64,000 nt of DNA from Siphonodentalium dalli (taxonomy: Eukaryota > Mollusca > Scaphopoda > Gadilida > Siphonodentaliidae), in the NCBI GenBank assembly GCA_032622095.1, contig CP136066.1, positions 200,592,978-200,656,977 on the forward strand. The letters are read 5' to 3'. The notes beneath the pieces were generated by a model, which was not told where the DNA came from, ran no database searches, and saw nothing but the letters and a program-made list of their open reading frames with translations. A program made the translations under genes and the position numbers. The stretch's first letter is position 1. The number at the start of each line of letters is the position of its first letter. Positions 22,433 to 33,851 of the stretch are shown here, one piece after another.

Positions 22433-23689
22433 TGAAAATTTAGTCAAAATGATAATGAAAACAAAAATAAGTATAAGTAGATATATATAGCTACTTAACA
22501 TAAGCTACGTTTTATAACTCATACCTTATCGCATTTAAGTGTTCCAGAAACTATATAACGTTATTCAAGCGGCATAATTATTTTACCCCTGTACTTTAAA
22601 AATGGTACGAGGTTTATAGTACGAAAATCAAAATATTCTTCCGGTGAATGAACCAACCATGTGCGATGTGTTTTCGTGTTTACAAACTTCTCTTGTTTAG
22701 ATTGTTTTAGCAAATAATTGGACCTAACTTGCTTCTTAATAGCCTGGAATATTGTTAGCACTGTCTGGATTGTGTTGGTATATGAAAGGGACAAGAGGTT
22801 ATAACCTCCGAAAAAGGCGAAGTCAATGAACTGATGAATGCAGACAATTTCAGTGCCAATGGCAATGGGACTGATTACACAAGTTTGACAATAACATGCA
22901 CGACAATGCTGTGGATTTCAAAAGACAGATACTTAAGTTTCACAAAATTATAAACCGTCCAATTACCTAACAAGTCTGACAAGAGTCAACCACTGGTGAC
23001 TAGAATTACGGGACATACAATTATGTAGAATTAGTCGGAATTATGACGTCACAGATATATATATATACAGGTACATGAACATGTAGACCATTCCAATGTC
23101 CAGATGCATCATGTTGTTATTAAAACATGTGTGGCTAAACTGGCTATCATTCAGAACGATTCGGACATTATCGCTTTGCTGTGAAATAACCTCTTCCATA
23201 ATTGGAAACCATATTCGCGAAATTCTACATTATATGGCTCTGGTGATCAGGCAATGACATTGACTCGATGACGCATAGCTGCGAATGGAGAATATTTTTT
23301 TTACCATGGCTGTACCAAAATGGATCATATATTAAATACATTAAACTCTCTTTGTGTGAGGTTTGTTTGTTCATATACCGATACAGCACATCGGAAGTGT
23401 ACGATAAGCAAAACGCTCAACAATGTGGCAATTTTTTTGGGAGAGTGACTCCGGTGACCCATTCAACACCAAAATCTTGCAAACAACATGGTGCCAGTTT
23501 TAATTAAGCACAGTTCATTAGTGTGGTCTCCCCATTGTTGAGTATTTTGCTTATCGCATGCTATTTACATACTTTACAACAGGTTCTCGAACTGAATTTG
23601 GCTTTGTTCACATAATGCAGTGTAGGAACCACAACAATTACCGGTACATACTATTTACGCGATATTTATTATGGTATTAAGAAAGGTCT

Positions 23690-25260
23690 GAGCGAACCAC
23701 AGATTAACTATAATAGCCTGATCGGGCTACAATAGACCGATCGCTCTTCCTGACACAGTGCTCACTGTTATAAGAGAGGGAACTCTAAATTTATTAACAA
23801 TTTGAATCTGTTTGTTTTAATATCTGTATACATGTACATGTATGTTTATTTTGAATATTCTCAGTATACAGTAAATAATTATTTGGTGTCTTGCAAAAGA
23901 ATTCAGTATTAATTTTGTTTACGTATTGGTTGAGAGATATCAATAAAACAGTTTAGTGTGACTCCCCTTATCCCGGATACATGCTGGCTGTGAAAGACCG
24001 ATCGGTTTATTTTAGTTTATTTTACCGGTAGTCTACTCTATTATAGATCGGTAAGTAGTTCACCCAGACCTGTTTAAGATATCTGATTGATAATGGTTAT
24101 ATGGTTCAATCCCATTAGTGCCCACATATAACAATATAATTCAATCATTGCAATTAATCGCAAACGTTTGTGATAAATCGCCAAGTATGGTAGTTGGCGA
24201 TTTATCAGAAATATGTTTTCGATTTATCGCAAAGTTGTTTTAACTTTGAATGTTCTTAGTGAATAATATTATATTATGATGTTGTCTTGATAAAAAAAAA
24301 TCGGAACTAATTTTGTTTTGTTTTTGAAGTATAGGTTGATCGATAATAATAGAACCGTTTAGAGTTACTCCCCTTATCCCAGATACATGATACAAGGTAC
24401 ATGCTGGCTGTGAAAGAATGATTGGTCTATTTTAACCTCATCGGCTATTGTGATAAATCTCAAACATCTTTGCGATAAACGTATAATCACCAAGTAGTTA
24501 ATTGAGAGTTATTGTAAAGATGTTTGAGATTTATCGCAAAGGTTTGGCAATTTATCGCAAAGTTGTTTTAATTTTGAATATTCTCAGTAAAAAATCTCCA
24601 AAAGAGATCAGAATTAATTTTTGTTTCAAGTATTGGTTTGCTTCTTTTGTATGTTGGCTGTGAAAGACCGATCAGTCTATTTTAGCCCGACCATGCTATC
24701 ATAGATCGATTTGTGGTTCATCCAGACCTGTTTAAGATGTCTGATTTATTATTTTTATACCGTTCAAGCCCATTAGTGCCAACATGAACACATAACAATA
24801 TATCTGCAATAAATCACAAACCTTCGTGATAAATCTCAAACATGTTTACGATAAATTGTAAAGTATAATCACCAAGTACATGTAGTTTGAGAGTTATCGT
24901 AAAGATGCTTGAAATTTATTGCAAAGGTTTGCTAGTTATCGCAAAGGTCTGCGAGGTATTGCAAAGGTGTTTGTGAATTTTCACAAAGTCGTTTTGTGAT
25001 TTATCACAAAGATTTGCCCCCCTCATCACACATGCATTCTGGCTGTAAATGACCAAACGGTCGGTCTATCTTAGCCTGACCATGCTATTATAGAGCGATT
25101 GGAGTTCACCCAGACTTGTATGATTTATGTTTATACAGTTAAAGCAAACTGATTTTATTAATTGCAAACATTTGTTATAAATCGAAATCCTTTGCACTAA
25201 ATCGCATACATGTACTAGTATATTTATTGTATAGAAGTTTGCGATTTATCGCGAATTAGT
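23690..25260 (+). repeat. Irregular tandem repeats with TTTATCGCAAAG motifs
   Basis: Large units share GGCTGTGAAAGACCGATCRG, TATTATAGATCG, TTCACCCAGACCTGTTTAAG and CCCATTAGTGCC (near 23990-24125, 24400-24460, 24650-24780, 25030-25130). Between them lie clusters of GCGATTTATCGC / GCGATAAATCGC palindromes. The copies are strongly diverged. Confidence 0.65.
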
Positions 25261-25391
25261 CTTTTTCATATTACACACAAATTAAGAATTACGGCCCATT
25301 ATTTTAGACATTCAGACACATTTTACTCCATGTGCAGGGAACAGGCCATTTCGGTTTGCTTCCCGTGCATTTTTTGGTTTGGTTATGATAT

Positions 25392-25790
25392 GGGACCAAA
25401 TTTGGTTTCTAATTTGGTTCAACTATTGTACCAAAAATAGGGCCACTTTAAATTGGTTCTAAATTTGGTCCCTATTTTGGTACTCCCACAGCGACAAGGG
25501 TCCGGACCAATTTTGGTACCATATGGGACCAATTTTGGTTTCTAATTTGGATCACTATTGTACCAAAAATAGGACCACTTTAAATTGGTTCTAAATTTGG
25601 TCCCTATTTTGGTACTCCCACAGCGACAAGGGCCCGGACCAATTTTGGTACCATATGTGACCAATTTTGGTTTCTAATTTGATTCACTATTGTACCAAAA
25701 ATAGGACCACTTTAAATTGGTTCTAAATTTGGTCCCTATTTTGGTACTCCCACAACGACAAGGTTCAGGACCAATATTGGTTCCATATGG
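25392..25790 (+). repeat. Three-copy tandem array, about 132-bp unit
   Basis: Units start at 25392, 25525 and 25657 (GGGACCAATTTTGGTTTCTA). Each contains CTATTGTACCAAAAATAG, GGTTCTAAATTTGGTCCC and CACAGCGACAAGG. Copies are more than 90% alike by eye, so this is recent. Confidence 0.9.
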
Positions 25791-25810
25791 TACCAAAACT
25801 TTTTGCAGTG

Positions 25811-25880
25811 TACGGATGGACGGACGGACGCACGGACAGGTTCAAAACAGTATACCCCCCTTTTTAAAGGGAGTAAAATG
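25811..25880 (+). repeat. (ACGG)n tail of the interrupted pearl-like element
   Basis: TACGGATGGACGGACGGACG continues the microsatellite left at 22254, followed by CAGTATACCCCCCTTTTTAA, a block that also appears in altered form near 28497 and, inverted, near 36260. Confidence 0.75.
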
Positions 25881-26409
25881 ACAACTTTATCAATGATGTT
25901 TGCCCACGACATCTTGCAAAAATAGGTTAACGCATAGCTTTCTGGAATTTCATGTAATTCGCGAACCTTTGAGTGGGAAAATCACAGTGAAAGGTTACCG
26001 GTCAATGGGACACATCTACCCGTTCCAAAATAGCATTGAAAGTACCCAAGTGACCGTGACGATGTTCACCGATTTACCCGTACCCGTTCCCGTCGGACGG
26101 GTATCGCAAACTAGCTAATGTGATCTGGAAGCTCGAAAATTAAGTGGGTGAATCGCACAAAGATCTAGACCACAGCGCAGGGGCATGCACAGCCCCATCG
26201 AGTTCTGAAGTTTATTTGAGACTTGTCTAGGTAAAACAATTCATTCTGCATTATGCCTATTCTGAGAAACTTAACTGTCCATAGGCTATTCATTTCAAAA
26301 TGGTCTAGATCAAGCCAGAATGAATTGTATTGATAAAACACTATAATTAAAAATTTTATATTTGCATTTGCATATTTGCTGGATTTTGTCCACTGAAATA
26401 ATAAATACG
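25881..26409. other. No gene seen
   Basis: The open frames here (25900-26118 +, 26165-26443 -) show no domain or splice support. Confidence 0.4.
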
Positions 26410-26538
26410 TTACGGGACTCTTAGCGGTCGGATATGGTTTCATGTGAGGCTCAGCGATATCAATATTAGGCTCGGTCTACGGCCTATCCTAATATTAATC
26501 TCACTTCGCCTCATATCCGACCACTAAGCGTCCCGTAA
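26410..26538. mobile_element. Palindromic MITE-like element
   Basis: The left arm (TTACGGGACTCTTAGCGGTC...ATCAATATTAGG) is inverted as CCTAATATTAATCTC...GACCACTAAGCGTCCCGTAA. The arms are about 57 bp with a spacer of about 14 bp. No target duplication was resolved. Confidence 0.75.
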
Positions 26539-27689
26539 ATTATAGTATGACTGCATATCAATATTTCGTTTATTTATTGACTTGATCACCGGGACGTCAT
26601 AAAAGTGACTGATTACAGTATAATGATAGAAATCTATTTAAAAATCTGAGACCAGTTTAATGCATGAAGACTACGAGCGACAACTCTATATATCAAGTGA
26701 TAACCGGAACCCCAACGGTATACCCACTGTGGGGGAACTTCTCCTGGCGACTTGGTTCTCTACCGAGCAATATTTACATTCTCTTCCGAGCAAAGTTTCC
26801 TCATTTTCGTGACATCGTCTTACTCACAGCAAGTTTTCTGCCACGTGTTACCTCGAATCACTACAACAGAAATAGCAATGGACGCACAAGTGAAGTTAAG
26901 TAATATTTGTCCCAACATCGAGTCAGTTTATCGTCAGAATTTCAAATGTTATTGGGAAATTACTTGGTATTTGTCAGTTGGCGAGAAAAATTCTTCATTT
27001 CCACAACATTTGTTTCAAACTAATACTCATAAACATTCTTCGTAACTTTTAAAATATGAGCCTTCGACATCCACTGGGGGATGTTAAAAAAATCAACTGT
27101 AACTCGCATTTTTTTTAATTAGAAACTTACTCGCGGTGGCTCCGGTTATCTAAATATGTGCGGAGTAGTTTTTACGTGTCCACATCTAACGCCAAAATCA
27201 TGTTCAAACAATTATTGGGCTAAAACAAGATACTGTATTTGGTTCACATTACCTAAATACAGTTACCGGCTCACAATTATAACATCTCTTTCTCACAAAG
27301 TTACGACATGCACACAATTACTGAGCACATATGATATTGTTGTTTCTCGCGGACAGTATTTCTCTTCGCGTACACGTGCATTTGACATATTTAGTTCCTG
27401 AAGTTTCTGTATTGATTGATAGGTATAACATAAGACGTTTCGACCAGAGGGATGATACATGTACATTTAACATATGTCACTGGGCAATAGTTGTTGTGTT
27501 TTATTTTCAGTATAAACTTGGACAGGAATTGTGATTATTATTAGAACTGTATAACATTTTTGAAAGCAATTTTATTTTATCACACTTATAAGTGAATTAT
27601 ATGTAATAGTATGCGTTTCACCTGTTTATGTTTAGGCACAGTGAAGCAAATACGTCTGCGAACGAATTAGTATTATTTTTGTTTCCCGA
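26539..27689. other. No gene seen
   Basis: Several overlapping open frames (26664-26903, 26752-27045, 27156-27401, 27331-27534) compete on the same strand and none has a recognisable domain. Treated as non-coding. Confidence 0.4.
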
Positions 27690-28505
27690 TTCGTGATGAC
27701 AATCATGGATTGCAATCATTGAATTTATCCTGGTAATTGATTCAATGTTTAGTGCGATATCGGCTCAAAATCCCATACAATCATGGAATTTCTCCTGGTA
27801 ATTAATTCAATGTTTACTGAGATATCAGCTCAAATAAGTCACTAACAAGCATGCAACCTCGAGCTGGGGCTACCCCTACTGTGAAGTAGATTATTGAGGA
27901 TCAAATATTAACAAAGAAATATATTCTCTGTCCTTGCATTTGTGTGGTGAATGTTATAAAGTTTCCTGTTAGAAAGGGGTCAGAACATCAAAACGTTCCC
28001 AAGGTTCCCACTTTGTGTACTGGTGGAATATGATCTCTACCGGCGTAGCCAAGTAGAGTGGGGGTGAATTGCATGATCTAGTGTACACACACACACGCAC
28101 GGACGGACGGACGACGAGTGATGACAATCATGGATTACAATCATGGAATTTCTGCCTGGTAATTAATTCAACGTTTTTGCGATATCGGCTCAAATAAGTC
28201 ACTAAAAAGCATGCAATCTCGAGCTGGGGCCGCCCCTACTGTGAAGTAGATTATTGAGGATCAAATATGATCAAAGAAATATATTATCTGTCTTGTTTGT
28301 TTAATGTTATAAAGTTCCCTGTCAGAACGGGTCAGAATATCAAAAAGTTCCCTAAAATTCTCACGTTTTGTACTGCATGGTGGAATATTATCTCTACTGT
28401 CGTAACCATGCAGAGTACAGAATAATTGCATGATCTAGTGCACACAGACGGGCGGACGGACTCCCCGACGGACAGACAAGCTGATTGCGGGGGGGGGGGG
28501 GGGTA
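27690..28505 (+). repeat. Two-copy pearl-like repeat (GCATGATCTAG family) with (ACGG)n
   Basis: Copy 1 (27695-28110) and copy 2 (28110-28505) share GATGACAATCATGGATT, AAGCATGCAAYCTCGAGCTG, TCAAATAT..CAAAGAAATATATT, CAGAA..GGTCAGAA and TTGCATGATCTAGTGYACAC. Copy 1 ends in CACGCACGGACGGACGGACG; copy 2 ends in a decayed CGGGCGGACGGAC followed by a (G)14 run. A 75-bp internal duplication of CAATCATGGAATTTCTCCTG lies at the start of copy 1. Relatives lie at 11545-12128. Confidence 0.8.
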
Positions 28506-28954
28506 TACAAAGTGCAAGTAGACTTTTCAGTTTAAAACAAATTGTGACACTCGGGAATTTCAGAAAAAAAACAGGAACGGAATTTCGGCAGATTTGGACG
28601 CCAAGACACTGATAATATTGATATCGACAACTCGGCAGAGTTAGTTAAGTCACCAAAAATGAGGTAGTTTGGAAGCCCGTAGACAATTAGAGTACCTACA
28701 AAAATAAGGATATTTTCAGTACATGTAGAGTAAAATTATCGAGCGTTGGAATGCCTTCGAATGCATATCATGTGCTGATTTAACATTGCCAACAGAAATG
28801 TTCCAGTCTAAAAACTCTATCCCAAGATTCATTAGCCATTATGGCTGAACTGGCTGCCATGCACGGGAACTATTGCATTTCCACACTACAAATAATTTTG
28901 ACACAAAGGAGTATGTCTTGCACCATATGAGTGGTCTATAGACTAAGGGTGAAT
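28506..28954. other. No gene seen
   Basis: Unique-looking non-coding DNA between a repeat and a palindrome. Confidence 0.4.
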
Positions 28955-29119
28955 ATATAAGGATTAACTGTCATGTGGACTGTTTTTATGGAGATGTAAT
29001 CGTGAGGCAAGTGGTCATAACTTGTGTAAAACCCGAAGGGTTTTACATACAAGTTATGACCACTTACCTCACGGTTACATCTCCATAAAAACAGTCCTCA
29101 TGACAGTTAATCCTTATAT
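28955..29119. mobile_element. 165-bp near-perfect palindrome
   Basis: The arms of about 80 bp start ATATAAGGATTAACTGTCATG and meet at AAAACCCGAAGGGTTTT. A transcript would fold into one long hairpin. It is probably a MITE, but no target duplication could be fixed. Confidence 0.85.
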
Positions 29120-29321
29120 TTATATACATTTATCGAAAAAGCCACTTTTGTAAATGTATTTAAATCGAAAAGTGTATCGTGACAAAACGAGCCCAAAATA
29201 ACCCATAGCACCCTTGGCAAAAGTTAACAGGAACAATTGAAACCCGATGATTTATTAAGTCAATCCTGCGTGAATCCAAATGCGCCCAAAACATTACGCG
29301 TTCGTCTTTCCAGACCCAAAT

Positions 29322-29369
29322 GACGTATCGATGTTGTTATGAGCTGACGTATCGATGTTGTTATGAGCT
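29322..29369 (+). repeat. Exact 24-bp tandem duplication
   Basis: GACGTATCGATGTTGTTATG plus AGCT occurs twice in a row (29322-29345, 29346-29369) with no differences. Confidence 0.95.
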
Positions 29370-29595
29370 GTTGCGCATTCACCGATAAATAACTGCAACT
29401 AGCCACGTGGGCTCCGACCAATCAGAATGCTGGATTTAGTGATGACAACACTTAGTATGTAAATATATGATTGAGAACACATCTTATTATATGCTTTTTC
29501 AGTGAAAAACGGCCGGAAAATAAACGGCCTATCAACCTTGTCCCAGCAAGAAAATACGATTCTGTAATTAGCTTTTAGTATTTATCTTCATATCA

Positions 29596-30276
29596 ACTCA
29601 TATATATTTTTGAAGATCTCTGTGTGTCTGTCTGTATGTTTGTTTGTCTGTATGTATGTCATTTATAAAAATCTACGATTCTCGACCGATCGGGACGAAA
29701 CTTGGTAAGTGTGTGTAGTTTGACCAGGCGGTCGTCGTTGTCGTATTGGCGAGCCCGTGCGACGCCCGTGCAGCGCATGCGCAGACGAGATCTCAGAAAC
29801 GGGTGGAGCTATCGACTTGAAATTTGCTATGTGAATGTATCTTGCCCCGGATACGAATTTTATCGGGTCGCCGAGCCCGTGCGACGCCAGCTTCGCGCAG
29901 ACCAGATCTCGGAAACGGGTGGAGCTATCGACTTGAAATTTGGTCTGTGAATGTATCTTGCCCATGATTTTATCGGATCGCCGAGCCCATGCGACGCCAG
30001 CTTCGCGCATGCGCAGACCAGATCTCGGAAACGGGTGGAGCTATCGACTTGAAATTTGGTAGGTGAATGTATCTTGCCCCGGATACGAATTTTATCGGGT
30101 CGCTGAGCCCGTGCGACGCTAGCTTCGCGCATGCGCAGTCCAGATATCGGAAACGGGTAGAGCTATCGACTTGAAATTTGGTTTTTGAATAGCCCGGACA
30201 ACGTCGGGTTGGGTAGAGCTATCGACTTGAAATTTGGTTTTTGAATAGCCCGGACAGCGTCGGGCTCATCGGCTAG
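29596..30276 (+). mobile_element. Helitron-like unit 1 (AACGTCGGGCT type)
   Basis: The 5' end ACTCATATATATTTTTGAAG lacks only the first T of the TCTCATATATATTTTGAAG seen in later units. A (TCTG)n stretch and a leader (TACGATTCTCGACCGATCGG) follow. Then come about 118-bp tandem units (GAGCCCGTGCGACGCCAGC, ATGCGCAGACCAGATCTCGG, GCTATCGACTTGAAATTTG). The 3' end is a hairpin, AGCCCGGACAGCGTCGGGCT, ten or so bases before CTAG (30273-30276). Hairpin plus CTRR and a TC start are Helitron hallmarks. No Rep/helicase is present. The end block is duplicated at 30186 and 30246. Confidence 0.8.
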
Positions 30277-31397
30277 TCTCCTATATATTTTGAAGACCTC
30301 TGTCTGTCTGTCTGTCTGTATGTCATTTATACAAATCTACGATTCTCGACCGATCGGGACGAAACTTGGTACGTGTGTGTAGTTTGACCAGGCGGTCGTC
30401 GTTGTCGTATTGGCGAGCCCGTGCGACGCCCGAGCAGTGCATGCGCAGACGAGATCTCGGAAACGGGTGGAGCTATCGACTTGAAATTTGTGTACTGGTG
30501 GAATATGATCTTGGATGTATCTTGCCCCGGATACGAATTTTATCGGGTCGCCGAGCCCGTGCGACGCCAGCTTCGCGCATGCGCAGACCAGATATCGGAA
30601 ACGGGTGGAGCTATCGACTTTAAATTTGGTATGTGAATGTATCGTGCCCAGGATACGAATTTTATCGGGTCGCCGAGCCCGTGCGACATCAGCTTCGCGC
30701 ATGCGCAGACGAGATCTCGGAAACGGTGGAGCTATCGACTTGAAATTTGCTATGTGAATGTATCTTGCCCCGGATACGAATTTCATCGGGTCACCGAGTC
30801 CGTGCGACGCCAGCTTCGCGCATGCGCAGACGAGATCTCGGAAACGGGTGGAGCTGTCGACTTGAAATTTTGTATGTGAATGTATCTTGCCCCGGATACG
30901 AATTTTATCGGGTCGCCGAGCCCGTGCGACGCCAGCTTCGCACATGCGCAGACCAGATCTCGGAAACGGGTAGAGGTATCGACTTGAAAATTCCTATGTG
31001 AATGTATCTTGCCCCGGATACGAATTTTATCGGGTCGCCGAGCCCGTGCGACGTCAGCTTCGCGCATGCGCAGACGAGATCTCGGAAACGGTGGAGGTAT
31101 CGACTTGAAATTTGCTATGTGAATGTATCTTGCCCCGGATACGAATTTTATCGGGTCGCCGAGCCCGTGCGACGCCAGCTTCGCGCATGCGCAGACCAGA
31201 TCTCGGAAACGGTGGTGCTATCGACTTGAAATTTGGTATGTGAATGTATCTTGCCACGGATACGAATTTTATCGGGTCGCCGAGCCCGTGCGACGCCAAC
31301 TTCGCGCATGCTCAGACCAGACCTCGGAAACGGGTAGAGCTATCAACTTGAAATTTGGTTTTTGAATAGCCCGGACAACGTCGGGCTCATCGGCTAG
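30277..31397 (+). mobile_element. Helitron-like unit 2 (AACGTCGGGCT type), longest array
   Basis: It starts TCTCCTATATATTTTGAAG directly after unit 1's CTAG and ends with hairpin AGCCCGGACAACGTCGGGCT, CATCGG, CTAG (31394-31397). It carries about eight 118-bp units. The long minus-strand frame 30337-30945 (202 codons) and its + strand shadows exist only because the unit (about 117-120 bp, near a multiple of three) lacks stops; they are not proteins. Confidence 0.85.
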
Positions 31398-32012
31398 TCT
31401 ATTTTATATTTTGAAGACCTCTGTCTGTCTGTATGTCCTTTATAGAATCGAAAACGGGTTGACCGATCGAGACCAAACTTCCTATCCAAAGGTAAAATCC
31501 CACGAGAATCGTCGACGTCGCATTTTGGAGAAGCCCAGAGCACCCGTTCTCCACTCTAAGTCACAAAAAACGGCACTGCGGTGGTTAATCAAGTGATAAT
31601 TTAATGAGCGTTTGTTTTTGACGCATCGCTATAAAGATCGTTTGTTTACCATTCAACGTTATTAGCATCTGCAGAGAGATATACGGGAACATCTAATATA
31701 TAGAAACGGGTGGAGCTATCGACTTGAAATTTGGTATGTGAATGTATCTTACCCCGGATACGAATTTTATCGGGTCGCCGAGCCCATGCGACGCCATCTT
31801 CGCGCATGCCCCGACCAGATCTCGGAAACGGGTGGAGCTATCGACTTGAAAATTGGTATGTGAATGTATCTTGCCCCGGATACGAATTTTATTGGGTCGC
31901 CGAGCCCGTGCGACGCCAGCTTCGCGCATGCGCAGACCAGATCTCGGAAACGGGTAGAGCTATCGACTTGAAATTTTTGAATAGCCCGGACATCGTCGGG
32001 CTCATCCGCTAG
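31398..32012 (+). mobile_element. Helitron-like unit 3, hybrid body
   Basis: It starts TCTATTTTATATTTTGAAG. The first half is the AAACGG-leader type with GAGCGTTTGTTTTTGACGC and AATCGTCGACGTCGC. From about 31705 it becomes the 118-bp array of units 1-2. It ends CCCGGACATCGTCGGGCT..CTAG (32009-32012). The switch suggests recombination between unit types or an insertion. Confidence 0.75.
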
Positions 32013-32396
32013 TCTCATATATATTTTGAAGACCTCTGTCTGTTTGTCTGTTTGTCTGTTTGTTTGTCATTTATACAAATCTACGATTCTCGACCGATCG
32101 GGACGAAACTTGGTACGTGGGTGTAGTTTGACCAGGCGGTCGTCGTTGTCGTATTGGCGAGCCCGTGCGACGCCCGTGCAGCGCATGCGCAGACGAGATC
32201 TCGGAAACGGGTGGAGCTATCGACTTGAAATTTGCTATGTTAATGTATCTTGCCCCGGATACGAATTTTATCGGGTCGCCGAGCCCGTGCGACACAAGCT
32301 TCGCGCATGCGCAGACCAGATCTCGGAAACGGGTAGAGCTATCGACTTGAAATTTGGTTTTTTAATAGCCCGGACAACGTCGGGCTCATCGGCTTG
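32013..32396 (+). mobile_element. Helitron-like unit 4, shortest array
   Basis: It starts TCTCATATATATTTTGAAG with a (TCTGTTTG)n stretch, has two 118-bp units, and ends AGCCCGGACAACGTCGGGCT CATCGG CTTG. The terminal CTAG is mutated to CTTG (32393-32396). Confidence 0.8.
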
Positions 32397-32741
32397 TCTA
32401 TTATATATTTTGGAAGATCTGTGTGTTTAAGGGTGTGTGTGTGTAATCGAAAACGGCCGACCCAATTTCGATGAAACTTGGTATGTGGGGGTATTTTCGA
32501 CCGGGGGTGACATAGGCCTATTAATTTGCCCTTGCGACGTGACCTTGACCTTGAAATCGGGTCAATTCAAGGTCAAACGCCCGAATATCACGGGATTTCG
32601 ATGAAACTTGGTATGTGGGGGTATTTTCGGCCGGAAAGTGGCATAGGCCTATTAATTTGCCCGTGCGACGTGACTTTGACCTTGAAATCGGGTCATTTCA
32701 AGGTCAAACACCCGAATATCACGGGATTTCGATCAAACTTG
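32397..32741 (+). mobile_element. Helitron-like unit 5 (TGACCTTGACCTTG type), 3' part lost
   Basis: It starts TCTATTATATATTTTGGAAG, then an AAACGGCCGACCC leader and two units of about 133 bp (GATGAAACTTGGTATGTGGG, CATAGGCCTATTAATTTGCC, CGTGACYTTGACCTTGAAAT). The sequence flips orientation near 32742, so no 3' end is present. Confidence 0.75.
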
Positions 32742-33000
32742 GTCAAGGTCACGTCGCACGGGTAAATTAATAGGCCTATATCACTCCCCGTCCGTTTTCG
32801 AATCCATCGATTACAAACACACACACAGACACACACACGGACATATCTTCCAAGATATATAATAGACTAGAAGGTGACCCGACTTCATCCGGGCTTTGAC
32901 CTTGAATTGTCCATTTTGAAGGTCAAGGTCAAGTGGGGTCACGATTTGACCAGTCCAAAACGCTGCCCGGACAAAAGTGCCCGACAAACGTGCCCGTCGG
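32742..33000 (-). mobile_element. Inverted block inside the Helitron concatemer
   Basis: Read on the minus strand this block contains a CTAG 3' end (32867-32870, preceded by GATGAAGTCGGGTCACCTT) and, directly after it, a TCTATTATATATCTTGGAAG 5' end. It is thus a piece of the same head-to-tail arrangement turned around. Both edges are abrupt. Confidence 0.75.
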
Positions 33001-33494
33001 CCGGGGAGTGGCATAAGCTTATTAATTTGCCCGTGCGACGTGACCTTGACCTTGAAATCGGGTCATTTCAAGATCAAACGCCCGAATATCACGGGATTTT
33101 GATGAAGATTAGTATCTAGGGATACTTTCGTATGGGGGGTCTCATAGGCGTATTCATTTTCCCGTGCGACGTGACCTTGACCTTGAAATCGGGTCAATTC
33201 AAGGTCAAATCGCGAATTTTGATGGGATTTCGACGATATTTGATACTTTGGGTTACTTTTGTCCACTGGGTGTTTTGGACGGGTCGAGTCGTGAGCCCGA
33301 CCTGACCTTGACCTTCAAAATGATAAATTCAAGGTCAAATCGGGTAAAACCGGATGGATTTCGACGGGCACGTTTGTCGGGTACTTTTGTCCGGGCAGCG
33401 TTTTGGACTGGTCAAATCGTGACCCCACTTGACCTTGACCTTCAAAATGGACAATTCAATGTCAAAGCCCGGACGAAGTCGGGTCACCTTCTAG
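33001..33494 (+). mobile_element. Helitron-like unit 6 (TGACCTTGACCTTG type), 5' part lost
   Basis: It resumes + orientation near 33001 with CATAAGCTTATTAATTTGCC and runs through TGACCTTGACCTTGAAATCG units. The 3' end is CCCGGACGAAGTCGGG followed by TCACCTT and CTAG (33491-33494). Confidence 0.8.
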
Positions 33495-33851
33495 TATCAT
33501 ATATATTTTGAAGTACTCTGTCTGTCTGTCTGCCTGTCTGTATGTTTGTCTGTCATTTATGTAAATCTACGATTCTCGATTTTGATGAAAATTAGTGTCT
33601 AGGGATACTTTCGTATGGGGGCTCTCATATGCATATTCATTTGCCCGTGCGACGTGACCTTGACCTTGAAATCGGGTCAATTGAAGGTCAAATCGCGAAT
33701 TTTTATGGGATTTCGACGATATTTGATACGTAGGGTTACGTTTGTCCACTGGGTGTTTTGGACGGGTCGAGTCGTGAGCCCGACCTGACCTTGACCTTCA
33801 AAATGATAAATTCAAGGTCAAATCGACGGACGAAGTCGGGTCACCTTCTGG
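33495..33851 (+). mobile_element. Helitron-like unit 7
   Basis: It starts TATCATATATATTTTGAAG, a variant of the usual 5' end, with a (TCTG)n run, and ends GACGGACGAAGTCGGGTCACC then CTGG (33848-33851), which still fits CTRR. Confidence 0.78.

Larger units (their letters stand above)
22257..25810. mobile_element. 3.55-kb TA-flanked non-autonomous element (CACTGCAAAA termini)
   Basis: The ends are CACTGCAAAATATTTTGGT and the inverse ACCAAAACTTTTTGCAGTG. TA flanks both sides (22255-22256, 25811-25812), and removing the element rejoins an ACGG microsatellite. Contents: a perfect palindrome (22310-22432), AT-rich repeats with GCGATAAATCGC motifs (23690-25260) and a 3-copy 132-bp array (25392-25790). 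Several inner motifs are variants of TTTTGGTACCAAAA. No transposase was seen; frames such as 22561-22794 and 23268-23507 have no recognised family. The superfamily is undecided: TA duplication suggests Tc1/mariner, but the termini are not typical. Confidence 0.75.

Noticed and set aside
26664..27534. Cluster of short + strand frames
   Set aside because: Overlapping frames, no domain similarity, no convincing splice sites.
30337..30945. A 202-codon minus-strand frame and many overlapping frames at 29.66-32.43 kb
   Set aside because: They arise because the tandem unit is stop-free and near a multiple of three in length. Frames are open on both strands at once and end with the array.
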